64,000 bases of DNA from Bradyrhizobium sp. 132 (GCF_023074185.1 NZ_JADPKY010000126.1:248001-312000), one strand, 5' to 3'; shown: positions 42,009 to 50,665, counted from the first letter of the stretch. Numbers and translations are program-made. Notes: generated by a model from the letters alone, not told the origin.

Positions 42009-43157
42009 TTATGCGCGCTCGTAGACGGTGAGAGTATCGTGCTCGAATGTCTCGCTAGCATGAACCTTGTAGGCCTGCGACTGCGTGATTTTCGACAGGG
42101 GCAATGCATCGAGCGCATCCACCCCGTCGGCGCCCACCGCTTCCGCGCCGTGGAACAGCCAGATCTCGTCGGCGAGGCCGGCCGTGACGAAGGACGCCGA
42201 AACACGGCTGCCGCCCTCGACCATCAACCGCGTGATGCCCTTGTCGGCCAGCGCCTGCAGCACGGCCGCAAGATCGAGCCCGGATGCGTTGCCCGGCGAT
42301 ATGCGGATCACCTGCGCACCGGCGGCGCCAAGCCGCGTGGCGGCCGCAGCTTCCGCGAGCTCAGAACCCACCACCCACAGCGGTGTCTCGCGCGCAGAGC
42401 CGACGAGCTTGCTCGCGCCGGAAATGCGCAGGCTCCGATCGAGCACCACGCGCACCGGCGAGCGCGCCGCCATGCCCGGCAGGCGGCAGTTGAGCTCCGG
42501 ATCGTCCGCCAGCACCGTGCCGATGCCGATGAGGATGGCGTCGCTCTGCGCGCGCAAGAGATGCACGCGATTGCGCGCCGCCTCGCCGGTGATCGCAACC
42601 GGCTTGCCCCCGGCCGCGCCGATCTTGCCGTCGGGCGAGACCGCGAGCTTCAGGATCACATGTGGGCGGCGATCCCGGATACGGCGAAAATGCCCGGCGT
42701 GGTCGAAGGCGGCCTCCGCCGCACAAGGACCCACATCCACCGTGATGCCGGCAGCACGCAGGCGGGCGTGGCCTTGGCCGGCGACTTCCGGATTGGGATC
42801 CTCGATCGCGGACACCACCCGCTTAATGCCGGCGGCGATCACCGCGTCAGCGCAGGGCGGCGACTTGCCGAAATGCGAGCACGGCTCCAGCGTGACGTAG
42901 AGCGTGGCGCCGCGCGCGGCCTTGCCTGCACGCCGCAGCGCTTCAGGCTCGCCATGCGGCCGTCCGCCAGGCTGGGTCCAGCCGCGGCCGACGATGACAC
43001 CGTCCTTGACAATGACGGCGCCGACGGCCGGATTGGGCCAGGTGCGCCCCTGCCCGCGCCGGCCGAGCGCCAGCGCCAGCGCCATGAAGCGCCGATCGGT
43101 ATCCCTGGACTCGCGGGCCTTCTGCGCAAATTGATCCTCCAGGATGCGGAAGATCAT
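42009..43157 (-). CDS. ribD: Bifunctional deaminase/reductase RibD
   Basis: A 382-residue two-domain enzyme of riboflavin synthesis. The deaminase domain (about 1-150) has GRTWPNPAVGAVIV, PHGEPEALRRAG (HxE) and TLYVTLEPCSHFGKSPPCADAVI (PCxxxxxxxxC zinc site). The reductase domain has HVILKLAVSPDGKIG, AQSDAILIGIGTVLADDPELNCRLPG and LMVEGGSRVSASFV. Its start overlaps the nrdR stop by 4 bases. Confidence 0.95.
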   Translation of the reverse strand: MIFRILEDQFAQKARESRDTDRRFMALALALGRRGQGRTWPNPAVGAVIVKDGVIVGRGWTQPGGRPHGEPEALRRAGKAARGATLYVTLEPCSHFGKSPPCADAVIAAGIKRVVSAIEDPNPEVAGQGHARLRAAGITVDVGPCAAEAAFDHAGHFRRIRDRRPHVILKLAVSPDGKIGAAGGKPVAITGEAARNRVHLLRAQSDAILIGIGTVLADDPELNCRLPGMAARSPVRVVLDRSLRISGASKLVGSARETPLWVVGSELAEAAAATRLGAAGAQVIRISPGNASGLDLAAVLQALADKGITRLMVEGGSRVSASFVTAGLADEIWLFHGAEAVGADGVDALDALPLSKITQSQAYKVHASETFEHDTLTVYERA

Positions 43158-43636
43158 TTGCGGATCGCGGCGAGCCGCGCTTGCTCCTCACCGGAGAGCT
43201 CGCCGAGCACGTCGGCGAAATCCTTGGCCTCGCGGAAATTGCGGTAGACCGAGGCGAAGCGCACATAGGCGACGTCGTCGAGCGTGCGCAGATGCTCCAT
43301 CACGGTCTCGCCGATTACCTCGGAGGAGATTTCGGCCTCGCCCCCGGTCTCGAGCTCGCGCACGATGGTGGAGACCATCTTCTCGACCCGCTCCGGCTCG
43401 ACCTGTCGCTTGCGCAAGGAGATCGACACCGATCGCATCAGCTTGTCGCGGTCGAACGGCACGCGGCGGCCGTTGCGCTTGATCACCGTGAGCTCGCGCA
43501 GCTGCACGCGCTCGAAAGTGGTGAAGCGGAAATTGCAGGCGACGCAAACGCGCCGCCTGCGGATCACGGAAGAGTCCTCGGTCGGACGCGAGTCCTTTAC
43601 CTGCGTATCGAGACTGTTGCAGTTCGGGCAGCGCAT
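43154..43636 (-). CDS. nrdR: Transcriptional repressor NrdR
   Basis: A 160-residue zinc-ribbon/ATP-cone repressor of ribonucleotide reductase genes. The zinc ribbon is MRCPNCNSLDTQVKDSRP and then RRRRVCVACNFRFTTFERV (four Cys). The ATP cone follows: LTVIKRNGRRVPFDRDKLMRSVSISL. The order glyA-nrdR-ribD is common in alphaproteobacteria. NrdR would bind NrdR boxes elsewhere; none was sought here. Confidence 0.96.
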   Translation of the reverse strand: MRCPNCNSLDTQVKDSRPTEDSSVIRRRRVCVACNFRFTTFERVQLRELTVIKRNGRRVPFDRDKLMRSVSISLRKRQVEPERVEKMVSTIVRELETGGEAEISSEVIGETVMEHLRTLDDVAYVRFASVYRNFREAKDFADVLGELSGEEQARLAAIRK

Positions 43637-43651
43637 CCGTTTAACCCAACC

Positions 43652-44950
43652 TTACTGGTAGATCGGAAACCGGTCGGTGAGCGCCTTGACCCGTTCCTTG
43701 ATCGCGGCTTCCACCAGCGGCGCCTTGCCGTCGTCGGACTGCGCGATCGCGTTCAGGACTTCGACGATCATGCTGCCGACCTGCTGGAATTCAGCGACGC
43801 CGAAGCCGCGCGTGGTTGCCGCCGGCGTGCCCAGCCGAATACCGGAGGTGACAAACGGCGAGGCGGGGTCGAAGGGAATGCCGTTCTTGTTGCAAGTGAT
43901 GGCGGCGCGGACCAGCGCCTTCTCCGAGACGTTGCCCTTCAGGCCCTTCGGCCGGAGGTCAACGAGCATCAGATGGTTATCGGTGCCGCCGGAGACAATG
44001 TCGAACCCGTGGCCCTTGAGGGTTTCGGCCAGCGCCTTGGCGTTCTCGACGACGTTCTTCGCATAGACCTTGAAGTCCGGACGCAGCGCCTCGCCAAAGG
44101 CCACCGCTTTCGCCGCGATCACGTGCATCAGCGGTCCGCCCTGAAGACCCGGGAAGATCGCCGAATTGAGCTTCTTGGTCAGCGCCTCGTCATTCCACAG
44201 CATCAGCCCGCCGCGCGGACCGCGCAGCGACTTGTGCGTCGTGGTGGTGGTGATGTGGGCATGCGGCACGGGTGAGGCATGCACGCCGCCGGCCACGAGG
44301 CCCGCGAAGTGCGCCATGTCGACCAACAGGTACGCGCCGACGCTGTCCGCGATCTCGCGGAAACGCTTGAAGTCCCAGGCGCGCGAATAGGCCGAGCCGC
44401 CGGCGACGATCAGCTTCGGCTTGACCTCTTCGGCCTGCTTGGCGACCGCGTCCATGTCGATGATCTGGTCCTCACGGCGCACGGTGTAGTGCGCCGCCTT
44501 GAACCACTTGCCGCTCATGTTGACGGGCGAGCCGTGGGTGAGATGGCCACCGGCCGCAAGATCGAGGCCCATGAAGGTGTCGCCGGGCTGGAGCAGCGCC
44601 AAAAACACCGCCTGGTTCATCTGGCTGCCGGAATTGGGTTGCACGTTGGCAAAGCCGGCGCCGAACAGCTTCTTGGCGCGATCGATCGCGAGATTCTCGG
44701 CGACGTCGACCCACTCACAACCGCCGTAATAGCGCGCGCCGGGATAACCTTCCGCGTATTTGTTGGTCATCACCGAACCCTGCGCTTCCAGCACGGCACG
44801 GCTGACGATGTTCTCGGAGGCGATCAGCTCGACCTCATGACGCTGCCGGCCGAGCTCGCCCTTGATGGCGGCTGCGATTTCCGGGTCGGCCTGGTCGAGC
44901 GAGGCGGTGAAAAACGAATCGGGGGCGGAGGCGGTTTTGGCGAAGGTCAT
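43652..44950 (-). CDS. glyA: Serine hydroxymethyltransferase
   Basis: A 432-residue PLP enzyme interconverting serine and glycine with tetrahydrofolate. Characteristic parts are ELIASENIVSRAVLEAQGSVMTNKYAEGYPGARYYGGCEWVD, LAAGGHLTHGSPVNMSGKWF, DMAHFAGLVAGGVHASPVPHA, and the Schiff-base Lys in TTTTHKSLRGPRGGLML. FVTSGIRLGTPAATTRGFG closes the active site. It is first of the minus-strand run glyA-nrdR-ribD. Confidence 0.96.
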   Translation of the reverse strand: MTFAKTASAPDSFFTASLDQADPEIAAAIKGELGRQRHEVELIASENIVSRAVLEAQGSVMTNKYAEGYPGARYYGGCEWVDVAENLAIDRAKKLFGAGFANVQPNSGSQMNQAVFLALLQPGDTFMGLDLAAGGHLTHGSPVNMSGKWFKAAHYTVRREDQIIDMDAVAKQAEEVKPKLIVAGGSAYSRAWDFKRFREIADSVGAYLLVDMAHFAGLVAGGVHASPVPHAHITTTTTHKSLRGPRGGLMLWNDEALTKKLNSAIFPGLQGGPLMHVIAAKAVAFGEALRPDFKVYAKNVVENAKALAETLKGHGFDIVSGGTDNHLMLVDLRPKGLKGNVSEKALVRAAITCNKNGIPFDPASPFVTSGIRLGTPAATTRGFGVAEFQQVGSMIVEVLNAIAQSDDGKAPLVEAAIKERVKALTDRFPIYQ

Positions 44951-45219
44951 CTTGCGAATATCTCCACCGCCGCAGCCTTTTGGCGGGCTACGGGCGGGTC
45001 TGGTGTGGCGATCGGAAGCGGCGAGCGCGATCTACCACATCGCCCGCCCCCGGCCAAGGGTTTGCGGGTCGGGCGTGATATTTGTGCAAGATATGGTGGG
45101 AGTGAAGGTTTTCGGCGCTGGGGCGGTTCTATGGAATCACCCGTCTGCGACCCTCCGAAATGGGGCCGCTTTGAGCCTCAAACGTCGCGCCGGACCCGCC
45201 AGGCGAGGTCAGCGTCCCG

Positions 45220-45441
45220 TCACAGCCCGGTATATCCCGCCTTCACCGGGTCCACGCTGCCGTCGAGCTGGCGCAGATAGGTCAGGCCGCAGACCGTCAA
45301 CCTGTGGGTGTCCTTCTCGCCGGCTTCCATCAACGTATTGAGATAGTTCGTGACCTTGGCCCTCGCCTCCGCGCTCGCCGCAGAGCTGCGGTTGGCGAGC
45401 AGGTCATAGGTCTGCATGATGCGGTCGATGGCAGCTTCCAT
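45220..45441 (-). CDS. Small conserved hypothetical protein (73 aa)
   Basis: A 73-residue helical protein, MEAAIDRIMQTYDLLANRSS, then AEARAKVTNYLNTLMEAGEKDTHRLTVCGLTYLRQL. The frame is open further upstream, but the chosen ATG (45441) begins the protein-like part. It lies 37 bases after a second small gene (45479-45712) and downstream of an LdtR-like regulator. This pair is familiar from Bradyrhizobium genomes, with no function known to me. Confidence 0.7.
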   Translation of the reverse strand: MEAAIDRIMQTYDLLANRSSAASAEARAKVTNYLNTLMEAGEKDTHRLTVCGLTYLRQLDGSVDPVKAGYTGL

Positions 45442-45478
45442 GGCATCCTCTGGTTCTTCGACATGTTGGGAGTTGTGA

Positions 45479-45712
45479 TCAGGCAACCGCTTTGGCCTCG
45501 GACTGCGCTTCGAACCTGGCGATGGCCTTGTTGGCCAGCCTGATCTTGTTGAATTCGCCGTGCTGGAGCAGTTTGATGACGATCTCGAGCAGGCGTTCGT
45601 CGGTGACGAGGGTGTCGCGGATCGCGCCGGAGCGGCGAAGATAGTTCGCGGCGATGGCATATGCCTCGCTCACGAGTTCCACGTTCCCCCCCACGCCACG
45701 CTCGACCAGCAT
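45479..45712 (-). CDS. Small conserved hypothetical protein (77 aa)
   Basis: A 77-residue helical protein: MLVERGVGGNVELVSEAYAI, then AANYLRRSGAIRDTLVTDERLLEIVIKLLQHGEFNKIRLANKAIARFE. ATG 45712 begins the helical part; the longer open frame adds a basic, unlikely N-terminus. It is followed by the 73-residue gene and probably co-transcribed with it. Function unknown. Confidence 0.7.
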   Translation of the reverse strand: MLVERGVGGNVELVSEAYAIAANYLRRSGAIRDTLVTDERLLEIVIKLLQHGEFNKIRLANKAIARFEAQSEAKAVA

Positions 45713-45916
45713 CGTCAGCCTCCGATCCGAAGAGGATAAGCGCGGAACCGGGAACTCGTTCCCGCCGGTTGGCGATTTTTTTCGCAACCGCGAAATGACA
45801 AAACGCACCGGTCCGGGCAGAGAGCCGGGCCGATGCGCTTGGGGAAGTTCAGGCACGTTCGGGAGGCTTGCCGGTCTTGTTGTGGGGCCGGCTTGGCCAA
45901 GTCTCGTCGAACGAAC

Positions 45917-46435
45917 TCAGAGACGATACAGGATCTGGTCGGTCCAGAACCGCTCGAGGCGGTGCAGCGACTTGTTGAGGGTCGAGAACTCCTCACCGGA
46001 GATGCCACCGACCTGCTCCACCGTCTTGACGTGCTTCTGGTAGAGAGAGTCGACGATGCGGCGAACTTCCTGGCCCTGCGGCGTCAGGCGGATGCGCACC
46101 GAGCGGCGATCGACGCGCGAGCGCTGGTGATCGAGGAAGCCGAGCTCGACGAGCTTCTTCAGATTGTAGGAGACGTTGGAGCCGAGGTAATAACCGCGCG
46201 TGCGCAGTTCACCCGCGGTCAGCTCCTTGTCGCCGATGTTGTAGAGCAGGAGCGCCTGCACCGAATTGATGTCCGCACGGCCGCGGCGATCGAACTCGTC
46301 CTTGATGACGTCGAGCAGCCGGCGATGCAGCCGCTCCACCAGAGTCAAAGCTTCCAGATAGAGCGTCTGCACCGAACCCTGCTGGCCGGAGACGCGCTCT
46401 GCGGTATCTGCCGCAGTTGCGACGGCTTTCATCAT
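45917..46435 (-). CDS. ldtR: MarR-type regulator, LdtR-like
   Basis: A 172-residue winged-helix regulator. The segment RADINSVQALLLYNIGDKELTAGELRTRGYYLGSNVSYNLKKLVELGFLDHQRSRVDRRSVRIRLT closely follows LdtR of Liberibacter and rhizobia, which controls an L,D-transpeptidase and stress tolerance. AGGGGAAGTGTC lies just before ATG 46435, so I prefer this start over 46471. No L,D-transpeptidase gene is in the window. Two small genes follow on the same strand. Confidence 0.85.
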   Translation of the reverse strand: MMKAVATAADTAERVSGQQGSVQTLYLEALTLVERLHRRLLDVIKDEFDRRGRADINSVQALLLYNIGDKELTAGELRTRGYYLGSNVSYNLKKLVELGFLDHQRSRVDRRSVRIRLTPQGQEVRRIVDSLYQKHVKTVEQVGGISGEEFSTLNKSLHRLERFWTDQILYRL

Positions 46436-46785
46436 GACACTTCCCCTGTTGTCGTTTTTATCGACACTCATTCGACGAAACTTGTGCTCCGTCTGATAGG
46501 TGCAACTTAAGGGGCTCGTTTGAAGATCGGCTTAAATAAGAGAATAAAGAGATCATGAATTTAAGACAGTGAATTGCGGATTAAGCCTGTGCCACAAGCA
46601 CTTTCCGCAACCGTCTGTTGACTCTCGCAAGGCCCTGTTCACCCTCCGTCCGCCCCGATTGTCGCATTCCAGAACAGCCTCGCCCCGTTTCGAAACGTGC
46701 GCGTAAGAGCTGTGGCGAAATGCACGGAGTCAACGAAAAGTTACCTCGAATTTTAGGCAACCAACGGTCAACCAAGCGCGACACT
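46436..46785. other. Promoter region upstream of ldtR-like gene
   Basis: An AT-rich stretch at about 46500-46580 (AAATAAGAGAATAAAGAGAT) is the likely promoter/operator area. No gene recognised; the family E repeat follows. Confidence 0.5.
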
Positions 46786-46918
46786 CTCGTGTCCCGGACA
46801 AGCGAAGCGCAGATCCGGGACCCAGATAGCCAAGGCATGGATCGTGGAGAGATGGGCCCCGGCTCAGCAGCGCCCCACGCCGCAAGTGCGGCGCGCTGCG
46901 CTGCGTCCGGGGCACGAG
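46786..46918. repeat. Palindromic repeat, family E
   Basis: CTCGTGTCCCGGAC (46786-46799) pairs with GTCCGGGGCACGAG (46905-46918), 13 of 14. The inner part contains GATCCGGGACCCA and the motif GCAAGTGCGGCGCGCTGCGC, forming further hairpins. Confidence 0.85.
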
Positions 46919-46943
46919 AACATTGGTGTGTCGAAAGCTTCGC

Positions 46944-47441
46944 CTATGGCGGCCGTTCGCGTGCGGCCATCCAGGCGAGCGCGAGATAGGCGGCCAGCAT
47001 GAAGGCTTCGACCCCGACCACGACCAGGCTGCCGCCGTAGATGCCGGGGAACATCAGCTCGATCACGGCCATCGACACCACGGTCGTCAGCCACACCACC
47101 GCGCCCCAGGGTGTGGCGAGCCAGAGGCCAACCGCGGCAACGAGCTCGATCACGGCGAAATAAACGGTGGCGGCCTGCCAGGCCATCGACTGGTTCTCGA
47201 ACGCCTCGTCCTCGCCGCCGACGAAGCCGGTGACCTGGGCCCAGTGATAGAGACCTTTCAGGATCGAGAGCAGCGCCATCACCCGCAGGAACAGCACGAG
47301 CCGGCGCGTCCAGACATTGTCGTCGGACTCGGCACGCTCCGACGAGATCGCCGCCACCGACATTGCGTTGTCTCTGGCGTTGTCTCGGAGGGCGTCCCTG
47401 GCGCTGTCGCGGGCCGCATCGCGGGTGGAGATCTCGGACAT
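46944..47441 (-). CDS. DUF6163-like membrane protein with RD-repeat N-terminus
   Basis: A 165-residue protein with four predicted membrane segments: LVLFLRVMALLSILKGLYHW, TVYFAVIELVAAVGLWLA, AVVWLTTVVSMAVIELMF and LVVVGVEAFMLAAYLALAWM. This matches the DUF6163 type of Rhizobiales. The cytoplasmic N-terminus (about residues 7-26) is five repeats of a four-residue unit of form R-D-x-A/L, coded by a degenerate 12-bp tandem repeat. Its function is unknown. It is divergent from hemB. Confidence 0.8.
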   Translation of the reverse strand: MSEISTRDAARDSARDALRDNARDNAMSVAAISSERAESDDNVWTRRLVLFLRVMALLSILKGLYHWAQVTGFVGGEDEAFENQSMAWQAATVYFAVIELVAAVGLWLATPWGAVVWLTTVVSMAVIELMFPGIYGGSLVVVGVEAFMLAAYLALAWMAARERPP

Positions 47442-47548
47442 GGCCCCTTCTGGCTGCTTTGCCCCGCAAAATCAATCGGCTGCCCAAGTCTTCAATTCTG
47501 CCTTGCGGCAGGTCAAGCCGCGGTGACGGGAACCATGCGAACTGGTAT

Positions 47549-47560
47549 AAGAATAATTCC
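47549..47560. promoter_or_regulatory. Candidate Irr (ICE-like) element of hemB
   Basis: AAGAATAATTCC, an imperfect GAAT/ATTC dyad, 17 bases before the hemB start. In Bradyrhizobium Irr binds ICE motifs built on GAA..TTC dyads, and hemB is a known Irr target; the match here is by eye. Confidence 0.4.
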
Positions 47561-47576
47561 AGCCGGAGGAAGAATG

Positions 47577-48638
47577 ATGGCGATCAAATACGGACGTCCG
47601 ATCGAATTGCGCGAGGTTTCGCGCCGGGATGGCGCTGGCGCCTCCCCTGCCCTCGATCTGACCGTCCGGCCGCGCCGCAACCGCAAGGCCGAATGGGCCC
47701 GGCGCATGGTGCGCGAGAACGTCCTCACCACCGACGATTTGATCTGGCCGCTGTTTTTGATCGACGGCAACAACAAGCGCGAGCAGATCGCCTCGATGCC
47801 GGGCGTCGAGCGTCTTAGCGTCGATCAGGCCGTGCGCGAGGCCGAGCGCGCGATGAAGCTCACCATCCCTTGCCTCGCGCTGTTTCCCTACACCGACCCT
47901 TCCTTGCGCGACGAGGAAGGCTCGGAGGCCACCAACCCGAACAATCTGGTCTGCCAGGCGGTGCGCGCGATCAAGAAGGAGTTTCCGGAGGTCGGCATTC
48001 TCTGCGACGTTGCGCTCGATCCCTTCACCAGCCACGGCCATGACGGCCTGATCTCCGACGGCAAGATTTTGAACGACGAGACGGTCGCCGTGCTGGTGCG
48101 TCAGGCCCTGGTGCAGGCCGAAGCCGGCTGCGACATCATCGCGCCCTCCGACATGATGGACGGCCGCGTCGCCGCGATCCGCGAGGGCCTGGATCGCACC
48201 GGCCTGCTCGACGTGCAGATCATGGCCTATGCCGCAAAATACGCCTCCGCCTTCTACGGCCCGTTCCGCGACGCCATCGGTTCGGCCAAGACGCTCACCG
48301 GCGACAAGCGCACCTATCAGATGGACAGCGCCAACACGGATGAAGCGCTACGCGAGGTCGAGCTCGACATCGCCGAGGGCGCCGACATGGTGATGGTGAA
48401 GCCCGGCATGCCCTATCTCGACGTGGTCCGCCGCGTAAAGGACACCTTCGCAATGCCGACCTTCGCCTACCAGGTCTCCGGCGAATACGCGATGATCGCG
48501 GCCGCCGCGAACAACGGCTGGCTCGACGGCGACCGCGCCATGATGGAGAGCTTGTTGGCGTTCAAGCGCGCCGGCGCCGATGGCGTGCTGAGCTACTTTG
48601 CACCGAAGGTGGCGGAGAAGCTGCGCGCGCAGGGGTAA
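47577..48638 (+). CDS. hemB: Delta-aminolevulinic acid dehydratase (porphobilinogen synthase)
   Basis: A 353-residue TIM-barrel enzyme joining two ALA to porphobilinogen. Active-site lysines are in IMAYAAKYASAFYGPFRD and MVMVKPGMPYLD. The metal site CDVALDPFTSHGHDG has Asp/Gly rather than the three Cys of zinc enzymes, as in Bradyrhizobium's Mg-dependent HemB. GGAGG lies 7 bases before ATG 47577 (a second ATG is at 47574). A candidate Irr element at 47549-47560 suggests iron control. Confidence 0.95.
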   Translation: MAIKYGRPIELREVSRRDGAGASPALDLTVRPRRNRKAEWARRMVRENVLTTDDLIWPLFLIDGNNKREQIASMPGVERLSVDQAVREAERAMKLTIPCLALFPYTDPSLRDEEGSEATNPNNLVCQAVRAIKKEFPEVGILCDVALDPFTSHGHDGLISDGKILNDETVAVLVRQALVQAEAGCDIIAPSDMMDGRVAAIREGLDRTGLLDVQIMAYAAKYASAFYGPFRDAIGSAKTLTGDKRTYQMDSANTDEALREVELDIAEGADMVMVKPGMPYLDVVRRVKDTFAMPTFAYQVSGEYAMIAAAANNGWLDGDRAMMESLLAFKRAGADGVLSYFAPKVAEKLRAQG

Positions 48639-48791
48639 GGCACGCCGGTCCCGGGTTTGTAGCGGTCGCAACTCGCCCCACCGCCCCCGAATCGCCGGAA
48701 TATTTCGGCTTGTTAACGCCAGCGCGCCCTTGGCACACGGACGGCCTGTTCCCATCTCCTGCCACGGGAGTTTTCCCTTGGGAGGACGGAC

Positions 48792-49331
48792 ATGTCTTAT
48801 TCGGATTCGGGCAACGCCTGGCGCAATGACGGCGGAGCGCAGCCGCACGCCTACGATCCCTATCTGCACCCGGAACTGTTCCGCGGCGTTGCGACGCGGC
48901 GGGTGTTCGCCTTCCTGATCGACATGGTCGTGATCTCGGTGCCGGTGATCCTCGGCTACCTCTTCATCGCGGTATTCGGCGTGGTCACGCTCGGCATCGG
49001 CTGGGCGCTGTTCTGGCTGGCCTGGCCGGCTTCCGTGATCTGGGCCATCGTCTATTACGGCGCCTGTATCGGCGGTCCGTCGTCCGCGACGATCGGCATG
49101 CGCCTGATGGATCTGGAGCTGCGCACCTGGTACGGCGCGCCGGGCTATTTCGTGCTCGGCGCCACCCACGCCGTGCTGTTCTGGGTGACGGTCTCGTTCC
49201 TGTCGCCCTTCGTGGTGCTGGTTGGGCTGTTCAACGGCCGCAGGCGCTTGCTGCAGGATTTCGTGCTGGGAACGGTCGTGATCAACAATTCCGTTCGCGC
49301 GCCGGTGCCGCAGGGCGCGCGGACCTACTGA
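48792..49331 (+). CDS. RDD family membrane protein
   Basis: A 179-residue protein with the RDD domain: RGVATRRVFAFLIDMVVISVPVILGYLF, with R-x-x-A-x-x-x-D at the first helix, then GGPSSATIGMRLMDLEL and a last hydrophobic helix ending in GRRRLLQDFVLGTVVI. The N-terminal 30 residues are soluble. Family members are putative ion or solute carriers, for example in Na+/H+ exchange; the role here is unknown. A 15-bp tandem repeat starts at its stop codon. Confidence 0.88.
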   Translation: MSYSDSGNAWRNDGGAQPHAYDPYLHPELFRGVATRRVFAFLIDMVVISVPVILGYLFIAVFGVVTLGIGWALFWLAWPASVIWAIVYYGACIGGPSSATIGMRLMDLELRTWYGAPGYFVLGATHAVLFWVTVSFLSPFVVLVGLFNGRRRLLQDFVLGTVVINNSVRAPVPQGARTY

Positions 49332-49380
49332 ACAACGACCTTTTGATCAAGGACCTACTGATCAAGAACCTATCAACCTG
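49322..49380. repeat. 15-bp tandem repeat across the RDD stop codon
   Basis: Units GACCTACTGAACAAC (49322), GACCTTTTGATCAAG (49337) and GACCTACTGATCAAG (49352), then a decayed unit AACCTATCAACCTGG. The first unit contains the RDD stop codon. Confidence 0.85.
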
Positions 49381-49480
49381 GACCCGCTATGCTGCCCCAT
49401 CTGACCTGCCGAGTTGACCGATTGACCGGGGGCTTTGGTAGCGCGATGCTGATACGTATTTTGGAGGCCCACGACGTCCC

Positions 49481-50257
49481 TTGACCCAGCACTCGCGCGA
49501 CACCCCCCAATTTTACCTCACGGCGCCCTCCCCCTGCCCCTATCTGCCGGGCCGGCACGAGCGCAAGGTGTTTACGCACCTCGTGGGTGAGCGCGCCGGC
49601 GACCTCAACGACCTCCTGACCCATGGCGGTTTCCGTCGCAGCCAGTCGATCGCCTACCGGCCGGCCTGCGACCAGTGCCGCGCCTGCGTCTCGGTCCGAG
49701 TGATCGCCAACGAGTTCCGCCCCTCCCGCAATTTCCGCAAGGTGATCGCGCGTAACGCCGACATCATCGGCGAGCAGCGCAGCGCGGTGCCGACCTCCGA
49801 GCAATATTCGGTGTTCCGCGCCTATCTCGATTCCCGTCACCGCCATGGCGGCATGGCCGACATGACCGTGCTCGACTACGCCATGATGGTCGAGGACAGC
49901 CACGTCGAAACCCGCATCATCGAGTACCGCAGGCGCGGTCCCGACAGCGGCATCACCGGCCGCGGCGAGGAGCTGATCGCGGTCGCGCTGACCGACGTGC
50001 TCAGCGACGGCCTGTCGATGGTTTATTCGTTCTTCGAGCCCGGCGAAGTCAGCCGCTCGATGGGCACATTCATGATCCTCGACCACATCGCCCGTGCCCG
50101 ACGTCAGGGCCTTCCTTACGTCTATCTCGGCTACTGGATCGAAGGCTCGAAGAAGATGGACTACAAGGCCCGCTTCCTGCCGCAGCAGCGCCTCGCGCCG
50201 TCAGGCTGGCTGCGCATCGACGCGCAGGGCGATGCGGCGTCCGAGCCGCAGGATTGA
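49481..50257 (+). CDS. bpt: Leucyl/aspartate-glutamate leucyltransferase (Bpt, arginyltransferase family)
   Basis: A 258-residue aminoacyl-tRNA-protein transferase of the ATE/Bpt group, which adds Leu to N-terminal Asp/Glu to create an N-degron for ClpAP. Features are PQFYLTAPSPCPYLPGRHERKVFTHL, SQSIAYRPACDQCRACVSVRV (Cys cluster) and YVYLGYWIEGSKKMDYKARFLP. It starts with TTG at 49481, a match to the family N-terminus; GGAGG lies rather far (about 15 bases) upstream. Confidence 0.93.
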   Translation: MTQHSRDTPQFYLTAPSPCPYLPGRHERKVFTHLVGERAGDLNDLLTHGGFRRSQSIAYRPACDQCRACVSVRVIANEFRPSRNFRKVIARNADIIGEQRSAVPTSEQYSVFRAYLDSRHRHGGMADMTVLDYAMMVEDSHVETRIIEYRRRGPDSGITGRGEELIAVALTDVLSDGLSMVYSFFEPGEVSRSMGTFMILDHIARARRQGLPYVYLGYWIEGSKKMDYKARFLPQQRLAPSGWLRIDAQGDAASEPQD

Positions 50258-50326
50258 TCGGCGCGCCGATCTCATAAGCCGGGCAGCTTGTAACCTGCGA
50301 GAATGGGACCAGCTCCGGAGGTTTCC

Positions 50327-50665
50327 TTGTCGAGCACCTATGATCTGATCGCGCGGGGCATGGTCGAGCGCCAACAGGTGCTCTGTTTCTATCAAGGCCA
50401 CCCGCGCGCAATTTGCCCCGCAATATTGGGCCATACCGATGGCCAGGAACGCACGCTCGCCTTTCAGTTTGCCGGCAGTTCCAGCAAAGGCTTGCCGCCC
50501 GGAGGGGAATGGAAGTGCTTTAGGCTGGTGGAGATGACGAGGGTCGAGCTTCAAAGCGGGGAATGGCACGCGGGCTCAAGCCATCGCGAGCGCCAACAAT
50601 GTGTGAAGGTTGTAGATCTCGACGTAAATCCCCTCAGTCCTTATCAGCCGCGACGCCGGGTCTAG
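50327..50665 (+). CDS. Hypothetical protein, TTG start (112 aa)
   Basis: A 112-residue soluble protein read from TTG 50327 (STYDLIARGMVERQQVLCFYQGHPRAICPAILG), with GGAGG six bases upstream, which decides the start. It ends with KVVDLDVNPLSPYQPRRRV. The segment EEW-like GGEWKCFRLVEMTRVELQSGEWHAGSSHRERQ looks like a small beta-rich WYL-type fold. I recognise no named family with confidence. It follows bpt by 69 bases and converges on mntH. Confidence 0.65.
   Translation: MSSTYDLIARGMVERQQVLCFYQGHPRAICPAILGHTDGQERTLAFQFAGSSSKGLPPGGEWKCFRLVEMTRVELQSGEWHAGSSHRERQQCVKVVDLDVNPLSPYQPRRRV

Noticed and set aside
43181..44275. Plus-strand frame of about 364 codons
   Set aside because: Antisense to nrdR and glyA, both unmistakable genes.
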